A stretch of DNA of 64,000 bases from Actinostola sp. cb2023 (taxonomy: Eukaryota > Cnidaria > Anthozoa > Actiniaria > Actinostolidae): NCBI GenBank assembly GCA_033675265.1, contig JAUJYZ010001050.1, positions 130,001 through 194,000 of the forward strand. The letters run 5' to 3'. The notes below the pieces were generated by a model. It made no database searches, was not told where the DNA came from, and saw only the letters and a list, made by a program, of their open reading frames with translations. This document shows positions 56,444-64,000 of this stretch, piece after piece. Made by a program: the position numbers and the translations under genes. Numbering within the stretch: position 1 is the stretch's first letter; each line of letters starts with the position of its first letter.

Positions 56444-57328
56444 TTAATGTACTTGAGGAGTATTTCAGGAAGTTTTCTACTTTGGGGAATATATGGATAT
56501 ATGTACTTCTGCAAATAAACGTCAGCACTATTATAGATGCATGCGAGCACCTCGCTGTTGGCCTGGACATTTATGATAGAAAAATAATCGTTGGGGAATC
56601 AAATCTCTATAATTGGGTTGTGCTCGACTAAAGATGTACCTCGGGGTACCAATACAATGTTATATAAAGTGCACAAATACGCAGAACTGAAGTCACGGCA
56701 AGGCTGTCTCAAGTCCAGGAACTGATACATGTTCCTCACTCATCCATCGGGAACTGATCGGAGAACGCAATATATGCAAGGCTGTTTTCTAATGCAGGAT
56801 GTCTGCATACTGGTATATAGTTTTCGTGCCGTGCCGTGCCGTGGTGTTTGCTTTTCCAACAATTAAAGGATTGACGTCAAAACGAGAAGTGGTTTCAATT
56901 AAGTACCAAAATAGTTGTCATTGTAATGATTGGTTCTTGTATTCCATGCAATTTATCTGCTACTCAGTCACGCACGTCGTAGAACGATCTAGAACTGGTT
57001 TTCAATTTAGCTAATGTTTCAACCTCCTTCCACCCAGTCCTGACATTCCTAAAGCGTATTTCCTCTATTTTTAGACTTAATTGGGCATTTACTTCCCTGA
57101 ACGCAGAGGAACAGGCATAATTTTTAGGCCATTTTTCTACCTCCTTCCTGTTTTTTGTTTGTTTTTTTCTCGGGTGTTTCTCCCTCTATATTTTTAGCAA
57201 TTTCTCCCTCCACCGACACTGATCCGTTCCTCTCCGTTCTTCCATCAGTGGTTTACAGAGTTTCCCTTGGATTTCGCAATTCATAATCTTATCAACTCAT
57301 TAATAATTCCTGAGAAATCGTCCTCATT

Positions 57329-57407
57329 ACTCGGCCACTTCCGGTGGAAGTGGCCGAGTTATAAAATGCGCTCTTTTTACTCGGGCACTTCCGGAGGAAG
57401 CCCGAGT
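57329..57407. repeat. Two tandem short hairpins (family members 3 and 4)
   Basis: 57329-57359: ACTCGGCCACTTCC pairs perfectly with GGAAGTGGCCGAGT. 57379-57407: ACTCGGGCACTTCCGGAGGA then AGCCCGAGT. Each is followed by TATAAAAT and a CGCT block. Confidence 0.8.
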
Positions 57408-57570
57408 TATAAAATTCGCTTTCTTTTTTATATATTTTTATTTACGTAGTACACAAAATGCGAAGTATTTGATCGTATCGAGTTTCAAGATTACTCAGCA
57501 GATGTCGCTGTACTGTGCTTGCTGCATGACTGCCGTCACGCCGTGGTTTCAAAAACCCGTTTAAAAGGTA

Positions 57571-57800
57571 TTGTTATTCAAGTCGGTGCTTTGGGCAAAG
57601 TGGTGTGGACTTTGGCTACACAAAGATGTCAAATTCCCAGAACTAGAGTTTGGAGTGATCGTTTTCACATATTCCAGTCACATCTTGGATCGGTGATAGA
57701 AACAGAAATGGTCTTGGTTGCAGTTGAGTACCACGAACCAGATGTATACTCAAACGGCCCCCGGCGAACCGCGCTTCATCGGCGGAGCGTCACTACTTTT
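57571..57800 (-). pseudogene. Truncated copy of the PPP1R3 5' coding region
   Basis: Corresponds to the N-terminal coding part and upstream flank of PPP1R3 (54624-55010) but lacks the RVxF-to-linker segment (about 54736-54867) and everything encoding CBM21. The bases CCATGCACGAACC, which carry the start codon I chose for PPP1R3, read CCACGAACC here, so the start is lost. It cannot make a glycogen-targeting protein. Confidence 0.85.
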
Positions 57801-58329
57801 TTCAGCCGAAAAAAGACTGACAAGTGTTTGTACAGTGTGAGCTAGACTTCAAGGTGGCAACAGGTCAAAATCACTGATACCCTCACGTAGCGACGTGTGC
57901 TTTAACAGACGTATTTGAAGGAGCGAAAACTGATCAATTGAACTGCATGAACCTTTTCGTTTTCGTGCAATGAATAATTCAAATTCTAAAGCTAATAATT
58001 CCATGTCTTGTCAAGTGTTGAAGATTGATGGTTGAATTAATTATCTGGAATCGTGTCAGTCAGTTCCTGGATTTGTCACGGACATACGGTAGATACTACA
58101 GACAAGATACTATGACCATTTTTGTTCAGAGAAAGTATAGCCATTACCTAATCATGATGATGAGTACATTTGCGCTGTCCAAAACGGGAAATAGATGGAC
58201 TTCTAACTTTTCGATCTTTAAACTATAAAGTATTAATAAAATATTAATGATCATAGTGTTTCCCATTTCAACTCGGAGTTCAAGTATTTCCACGCGATCT
58301 GCACAAGAATGAGAAGGGATTCAGCAATA

Positions 58330-58821
58330 AGCCAGTTCACGCTGTCGGCCGCCATTTTGAATTGGGGCAAACGCGGCAAAATTGATAGAAATCTGGATCA
58401 CTTTGACTTGCCGTAACTCCGCTCGATTTCGTTGGATTTTCAAAATTTAAACTTCGATAATCAGCAGGTATGCATATGAGTTGTTGGAGTGAAAATAAGA
58501 CCAATGTAGGTGTTTTAACTACCTTTTACGAGTCAATCTTCTTTTCACGAATGGATATTAAAATTTTGAGCTAATTTGCATATTCACGTGCCGAACGTTT
58601 TATTTTGAAAACAAAAATCTATTTTTCTCGATTTGTAGCCTTCCAATACCCATCATATTATAGGACATCAATAACAAAGAGCACATATTTTCTAAAATGG
58701 TAAGTTTTTTAAAATCCAACGAAATCGAGCGGAGTTACGGCATATCAAAGTGATCCAGATTTCTATCAATTTTGCCGAGTTTGCCCCAATTCAAAATGGC
58801 GGCCGACAGCGTGAACTGGCT
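58330..58821. mobile_element. MITE with TA target duplication
   Basis: AGCCAGTTCACGCTGTCGGC and its complement GCCGACAGCGTGAACTGGCT form the ends, TA on both sides, with arms of about 130 bp (AATTGATAGAAATCTGGATC, TAACTCCGCTCGATTTCGTT). It is absent from duplication copy 1, so it inserted after the duplication or was lost from copy 1. Confidence 0.75.
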
Positions 58822-59925
58822 TATTAACTCAAGGTCAATACTAGTAATTCGTCTGGATCCAGTGAAAAGTCCATGGAACTCACCGGACATGGCTATTATA
58901 GCTTGAGTGATAGTGACGTACGTACATTCCACAAACGATCGAAGCTAGGGAACGTAGTGTTCGAGGTCAACTGATTGGCCTCTCTTATTACTCAACAAGG
59001 AATCTATATTTTACAGAGTATTTCAGATCGAAGTTTTCTACTTTGGGGAATATATGGATATATGTACTTCTGCATGCATATAAACGTCAGCACTAGATGC
59101 GAGCACCTCGCTCTTGGCCTGGACATGCTTGACTAATACGGACTAATACACAGAACTGAAGTCACGGCAAGGCTGTCTCAAGTCCAGGAACTGATACATG
59201 TTCCTCACTCATCCATCGGGAACTGATCGGAGAACGCAATGCAAGGCTGTTTTCTAATGCAGGTTGTCTGAACTGTTACTATAGTTTTCGTGCCGTGCCG
59301 TGCCGTGCCGTGCCGTGCCGTGCCGTGGTGTTTGCTTTTCCAACAATTAAAGGATTGACGTCAAAACGAGAAGTGGTTTCAATAAGCACCAAAATAGTTG
59401 TACGTCATTGTAATGATTGGTTCTTGTATTCCATGCAAATTTATCTGCTACTCAGTCACGCACGTCGTAGAACGATCTAGAACTGGTTTTCGATTTAGCT
59501 AGTTAAACCTCCGGTTGCGACCACTCTCGTAAGCGACCACCTCTCCTAAGCAACCAGCTTTCCAAAATACCAGTTCCAAGTCAAATCACTATAGTTGGAA
59601 CCTCTCGTAAGCGACCACCTCTCCTAAGCGGGCATTTCCTTCCCTGAACGGAGAGGAACAGGCATTTAAATATCCACCCTCCCTATAATTTTTAGGCCAT
59701 ATTTCTCCCTCCTTCCTGTTTTTTTTTTTTTTTCCCGGGTGTATCTCCCTCCTCCCTCTATATTTTTAGCATTTTCTCCCTCCACCGACCCTCAGATCCG
59801 TTCCCCTCCGTTCTTCCCTGGTTTACAGAATTTCCCTTGGATATAGCATTTACTATTTCGCAATTCATAATCTTATCAACTCATTAATAATTCCTGAGAA
59901 ATCGGTACAGAATCGTCCTCATTTG

Positions 59926-60805
59926 CATATATTTTAGCTTTGATTTTCTGCAGCCAAACTGATTCCTATCATCAAACTGAAAGTGATAGTAACACTGATC
60001 ATTGGATTTCATAAGTCATTTACACAATTCATGTCAGTTTTGTATCTGATCTATAGATACCAAAACCGCCACTCAATTTGTAACTAGTACTTCAACCCTC
60101 GATTGTATTGTTACAAAACCAACTGTTAGCTTCAGTCCGAGCCCCTTTGTCAGTACTCATCGTAGTTACTACTCCACTCGCATTGCACGAAGTAGATAGA
60201 GCGATTTACTAGTCATTTCATTTCTACAACAAAGCCTTGATTGTACCTCACCCATGGAATTCCTAGTGGGCGGTTCCAACATATTCGCAATTCCTGGTGT
60301 TTTGGTGTAGGAAGTGGGGATGCGGTTTTACCAAACAAACCACGTTTTGCATCGGAAATAACAAGGCTTTTACTCATTTTCAAGCAAATCCTTTCCATTA
60401 ACTTTAACAAAAAATTACTAACAGAAATTAATATTACTAACAGAAAAAAAGAGGTTAAAAATCACCCTAATATTCAAAGTCTCGCTACAATGTACAGTAT
60501 AGGTGTGTCAAACCAGTGGTAGCTTTGTTTTAATTTACTCAAGTTCGCTTCATTTCTTAACATTGTTCTGTGCAAAGGGGGTCCCATTCCAAATGGGATG
60601 GCCACGCCCCAGACCGGTTCATCGCAACATTGTTCATTTAAAACAGACCTCGATCCCCAATGTTGCTAGTTAGATTGTTTTAAAATATCCCTTAACTCGT
60701 CTTATGTATGACATAGAACAGCACGGTTTACGCGGATTTCTTGAAATTTCTCCAAACCGTGGGGAACACCAGAGCGTTGTGGCAATTCAACAATTCAAAT
60801 ATAAG
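59926..60805. other. Intergenic; 3' flank of OGT
   Basis: No other gene is seen. It would include the OGT 3' UTR; on the - strand an ATTAAA is at about 60530-60535 as a weak poly(A) candidate. Confidence 0.4.
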
Positions 60806-60956
60806 TTATTCGGTTATGTGATCCGGTTCGAGATTTTGCTCGTAGCGTCTCCACATCTTGAGAAACAAATCTTCGAGGTCACGTGTGTATTGCCGCGTGT
60901 TAAAGAGCGGGCTGATGAAGCGATTTCTCCATACTTTTGTGCGCACTCTTTCGTAA
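60806..60956 (-). CDS. OGT: OGT terminal exon
   Basis: Starts after ATTTGATTACAG (acceptor, 60957-60958) and supplies one base to complete the codon split at 61764. It encodes YERVRTKVWRNRFISPLFNT, RQYTRDLEDLFLKMWRRYEQ and NLEPDHITE before the stop at 60806-60808. This is the C-terminal helix region of O-GlcNAc transferase. The ending after PDHI is about ten residues shorter than the vertebrate C terminus. Confidence 0.93.
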
Positions 60957-61023
60957 CTGTAATCAAATAAAGGAAACAAAATGTGGTTAGTAAACACCAT
61001 AACAAAGATACCTAGGTGAACGT

Positions 61024-61638
61024 ATAACCTCTATTAAGCGGTCAACCTCTATTTAGCGTCCAGTGGTCAATGTTCGAAAGAATGCTTTAGCATTGTTTTA
61101 CACCTCTATTAAGCGGCCAACCTCTATTTAGCGTCCAGTGGTCAATTTTCGAAAGAGTGTTTTAGCATTGTTTTACACCTCTATAAAGTGGCCAACCTCT
61201 ATTTAGCGTCCAGTGGTCAATGTTCGAAAGAGTGCTTTAGCATTGTTTTACACCTCTATAAAGCGGCCAACCTCTATTTAGCGTCCAGTGGTCAATGTTC
61301 GAAAGAGTGCTTTAGCATTGTTTTACACCTCTATAAAGCGGCCAACCTCTATTTAGCGTCCAGTGGTCATATAATGTTCGAAAGAGTGCTATGGCATTGT
61401 CTTACACCTCTATTAAGCGGCCAACCTCTATTTAGCGTCCAGTGGTCAATGTTCGAAGAGTACTTTAGGATTGTTTTACACCTCTATTAAGCGGCCAACC
61501 TCTATTTAGCGTCCAGTGGTCAATGTTCGAAAGAGTGCTTTAGCATTGTTTTACACCTCTACAAAGCGGCCAACCTCTATTTAGCGGCCACATGCCAATT
61601 CCCCAAGGGTGGCCGCTTAATAGAGGTTCGATTGTACT
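61024..61638. repeat. 75-bp tandem repeat in the last OGT intron
   Basis: About seven units of CCTCTATTAAGCGGCCAACC, TCTATTTAGCGTCCAGTGGT, CAATGTTCGAAAGAGTGCTT and TAGCATTGTTTTACA. The outer ends, TAACCTCTATTAAGCGG and CCGCTTAATAGAGGTT, are inverted, so the array looks like a short TIR element with an expanded interior. Confidence 0.9.
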
Positions 61639-61763
61639 AAGTTTCTTGAAGCAAGAGCTAGAGAGTTGGTGCCAGAGAAATACTGCCATTCTTCCCCTTC
61701 CCCAGTACCCCTAGTCATTACCCCCACCCCCTGAGCATCAATGTTTCGTTGATCTATACTTAC

Positions 61764-62623
61764 AAAGCTCTATCGAGTCCCAGTCTTACTGCGATTTCTT
61801 CGTAGTTATTCCGCGTGTTGGCAATTAATTCAGAGCAGCCCAGAGCCGTGAGCTGTGAAGCTGCTACTCTTGATGCTAGAGTATCGAGAGGTAACGTAAT
61901 GACTGGACATCCAGCCCACAGGACATCCATGCACGTGGTGTGTCCATTACAGAGGGGCGTGTCCAGACACACATCAGCGAGCTGACCGCGACGTACATGC
62001 TCTTCTTTAGGGGCAACGGCCGAGAAAATCACTCTGCTCTCAGACACGCCCTCGGAAGCCATCTCAGCCTTGATGTTGGCTTCGCCAACAGCTGGGAATC
62101 GTAACAGCCATAACACTGAATTGGGCACTTTCCTTAGAATGTTCGCCCAGACCCTCAAAGTCTTGGGGTCGATTTTGTAAAGCTGATTAAAATTACAGAA
62201 GACGAACGCGTTCTCAGGAAGGCCATACTGCAATCGATTGATGGCGGGCGTGGCATTGGGGATCCTCTCGCCGCTGTCTTTACACCCTTCGTACTCTTCT
62301 TTCTTCGCTTCGACCAGAGCGGGTACTCTGTTGAGAAGGTTGGGATTCGTCTCGCCGTTCAAGAGACGGCTGATGGCGTGCGGCTGGTGTACCGGGCCGT
62401 TCTGACCGTTTTCAGCCACCACCACCTCGGTTTGTACAGTTCGTAAACTCTGCATTAAATGAGGGAACATTTGCTTGTGGTCACCTACAAAGAACGTGTG
62501 AGGCATGTAGCCGAATTTCTCTGAATACTGATCTGCACAATCCAACGGAGAGGTCATCTTGTCTGTGACGATGTAATCCATATACGGTGCACCGCTGGTG
62601 CCGGGATAGCCAAGCCACATGGT
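61764..62623 (-). CDS. OGT: OGT exon with most of the catalytic domain
   Basis: O-GlcNAc transferase (GT41) adds GlcNAc from UDP-GlcNAc to Ser/Thr of nuclear and cytosolic proteins. This 860-base exon (acceptor CTCTAG, donor TTT|GTAAGT, phase 2 out) starts TMWLGYPGTSGAPYMDYIVT, the end of the N-catalytic lobe, and contains HTFFVGDH. It then has about 75 residues of divergent intervening domain, and the C-catalytic lobe QYGLPENAFVFCNFNQLYKI, PNSVLWLLRFPAVGE, FSAVAPKEEH (the UDP-contacting Lys), QLADVCLDTPLCNGHTT (His of the sugar-nucleotide site) and DTLASRVAASQL. Odd points: the intervening domain is much shorter than the roughly 120 residues I recall in vertebrates, and TTCMDVLWAGCP has Cys at two positions usually Gly and Thr. 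Confidence 0.95.
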
Positions 62624-62856
62624 CTAGAGTAATACAAGTCAAATGGAAGAATATTAATCGGTGGGGCTACTGTATACCGGAAATCCAGATTAGTATAGAC
62701 CCCTTGCACAATTTCCGGGTCTTAGGGACAAGACAACGAAACAATCTCGCCTAGTAGTTGAGCGCTCTTCACATGCAAAACGTTTCCATTCTTTTGTGCT
62801 ACAAACTGGGAATTATTACGATAAGGAAAAAGTTTCACTCTCTAGGAGAAACAAAT

Positions 62857-63087
62857 CTGGGGTACTTTAGAAAAACCGGAAATTCCTGTTGAAAAAAAAT
62901 AAAATGGTGTGTCATTCCGAACGGAAAGTTCTGGAAAACTCGGTCTAGCGAGTGATGTAATCCCCTTTTCCCGTGTGTACCATTAATAGACCGAGTTTTC
63001 CGGAACTTTCCGATCTGAATGACATAACCTTTTGTTTTTTTCCAACCGGAATTTCCGGTTTTTCCGGGTAAATGGGAAGCACCCCAG
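62857..63087. mobile_element. MITE in an OGT intron
   Basis: CTGGGGTACTTTAGAAAAAC and CCGGAAATTCC at the left face GGAATTTCCGG and GGGAAGCACCCCAG at the right. Arms of about 95 bp include AAACTCGGTCT / AGACCGAGTTT. Confidence 0.7.
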
Positions 63088-63153
63088 AATTAACAAGTGA
63101 TAAACGAGATATGACTAAATAAATAATTGAGGTGAATAGGAATGGGTCCCTAC

Positions 63154-63369
63154 CTGGATTGGTGCTGGGCGAAGCGCAAATATCTCATTTCTTGCACCTT
63201 TAGTGTATCCATTCATGTTGACCAAAATGTGCACTCCATCGGCATTAATTCGATCTGCCACGTCACCGTGACACGTGGTCGACGAGAAATCAACGAAATG
63301 TTCTGTTTCTCGCGATATCTTTTTGCGAAAACTAGTATTGTCATCGGGCGTAAGGGCGTAACAAAACAC
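63154..63369 (-). CDS. OGT: OGT exon (N-catalytic lobe)
   Basis: 72 codons, phase 0 at both ends (acceptor TCTTCCAG, donor ATCCAG|GTAGGG). It encodes [18 protein letters not shown], then [20 protein letters not shown] with the active-site His, and [15 protein letters not shown]. It joins in frame to 62623. Confidence 0.93.
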
Positions 63370-63735
63370 CTGGAAGAAAGGATTTGTTTCGTATTATTCT
63401 TTAATTGCAAGTCAAAATACCTTTAAAATGTGGCTAAATTCATATTTAGGCTAAGTTAAAATCAAGGCACATGGGAAAAGCGCTCAGTCGTTCAGTTTCA
63501 GGGCCACGTGGCACCCATATTGCTGAACGTGCTTATCTACTCTAACGTAAAGCTGAGCAAAGATAGAAGACTTGGGTTAAAATTAAAGACTATATGGTTT
63601 TACAGGATTGAGTATTCAGTAACACGTTGATTGTAGTACTACAATATATCGAAATATACACTGTAGAACTCTGGGTAGAACATCAACCCTAGTCTTATGT
63701 TAAATTCCCTAATATCACAACCATTAGGTACCAAC

Positions 63736-63894
63736 CTCCACTCTACTTCTATCATGAAATCCAGGTATACTTTGCATCAGGTGTGACGTAGGGTGATTAC
63801 CAAAGTCACTAGAAACATAACCTATTCTTAATCGACCACCAGACTGAACCTGGTCCCTAGGGTAGTTGTATGGTGGTTTGCGAAGTAATGCAAC
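63736..63894 (-). CDS. OGT: OGT exon (start of catalytic domain)
   Basis: 53 codons, phase 0 (acceptor TTGATAG, donor GTGGAG|GTTGG). It encodes [20 protein letters not shown] then [20 protein letters not shown], with the His of the GNHPTSH motif, and [13 protein letters not shown]. Upstream exons for the TPR superhelix lie to the right of the window. The reading frame through all four exons is uninterrupted, about 460 residues. Confidence 0.93.
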
Positions 63895-64000
63895 CTATCA
63901 AGACAAACATGAAAATGTTGATATAATAACAGTAATATATACATGTAATATTAAACGTAAGCTCAAAATGCTCAAAAACAGTTGATAAAGTAACAAGTAC

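Larger units (their letters stand above)
54621..57325. repeat. Segmental duplication, copy 1 (includes the PPP1R3 5' half)
   Basis: Matches 57567-59925 in the same order: TTGTTATTCAAGTCGGTGCT, GATCGGTGATAGAAACAGAA, AATTATCTGGAATCGTGTCA, ACTTTGGGGAATATATGGAT, TGATACATGTTCCTCACTCA and TTCGCAATTCATAATCTTAT. Copy 1 alone carries the TTAA MITE at 55787-56443 and the element at 55627-55741. Confidence 0.9.
57567..59925. repeat. Segmental duplication, copy 2
   Basis: Same order as copy 1 with small indels. It lacks about 130 bp of PPP1R3 coding sequence, carries its own TA-flanked MITE (58330-58821), and has an expanded (CCGTG)n tract at about 59289-59330 (six units versus three at 56825-56846). 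A short insert with TAAGCGACCACCTCTC appears at about 59510-59630. Confidence 0.9.

Overview
The window is animal nuclear DNA: genes with GT-AG introns, long introns, TATA boxes and AATAAA signals, embedded in very repeat-rich, AT-rich sequence. A cnidarian, probably a hexacoral, is the likeliest source. That is inferred from the style of the OGT and glycogen-targeting proteins, from DIRS-like and BEL/Pao retroelements, and from the abundance of foldback elements and MITEs. No host-specific marker proves it.

Four host loci can be supported. (1) Two paralogous two-exon genes for small secreted peptides lie on the + strand: peptide gene A (exons 24500-24592 and 30089-30211, 71 aa) and peptide gene B (exons 39363-39500 and 45020-45127, 81 aa). 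Each has a signal peptide, a phase-0 intron of about 5.5 kb, a basic stretch, and an aligned two-cysteine C-terminal domain with C-x7-C spacing (IC-x-L-[SA]-R-x-L-x-C-[DE]). A third exon 1 of the same design lies on the - strand at 140-250; its second exon would be left of the window. I do not recognise this family; it is the best candidate here for something undescribed. (2) A complete single-exon PP1 glycogen-targeting subunit (PPP1R3 type, RVxF plus CBM21) at 54126-54923 (-). A tandem segmental duplication made a broken second copy of its 5' part near 57.57-57.8 kb. (3) The last four exons of O-GlcNAc transferase (OGT) on the - strand, 60806-63894, with an unusually short intervening domain.

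Layout: 0-12.5 kb is mobile-element debris: MITEs, a 3.8-kb foldback element with TTAA target duplications, a 1.36-kb foldback element with a 9-bp target duplication and heptamer arrays, a LINE 3' end and a BEL/Pao pol fragment. A nearly intact DIRS-like element (gag, RT-RNase H, tyrosine recombinase) occupies 12.7-17.1 kb. Two abutting perfect palindromes sit at 17.73-17.82 kb, followed by a nested TIR region to 21.9 kb. Peptide gene A spans 24.4-30.3 kb, its intron filled by an 88-bp minisatellite of about 42 units. A 1,330-bp tandem duplication and 45 copies of a 32-bp repeat carrying an inverted CCAAT box lie at 31.6-34.8 kb. Peptide gene B spans 39.2-45.4 kb, with two minisatellites, a LINE fragment and a tRNA-like SINE in its intron. 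A foldback element carrying pieces of a RecQ-like helicase, with a second palindromic element nested inside, fills 45.6-48.0 kb. A Tc1/mariner-like element encoding only the DNA-binding part of a transposase, itself split by a TTAA MITE, lies at 50.1-51.5 kb. PPP1R3 and its duplication fill 54-60 kb; OGT ends the window.

The peptide genes are linked paralogues and may act in the same secretory or signalling process; that is inference. PPP1R3 (glycogen) and OGT (nutrient-sensing glycosylation) are both metabolic genes, but nothing in the sequence shows that their proximity matters.
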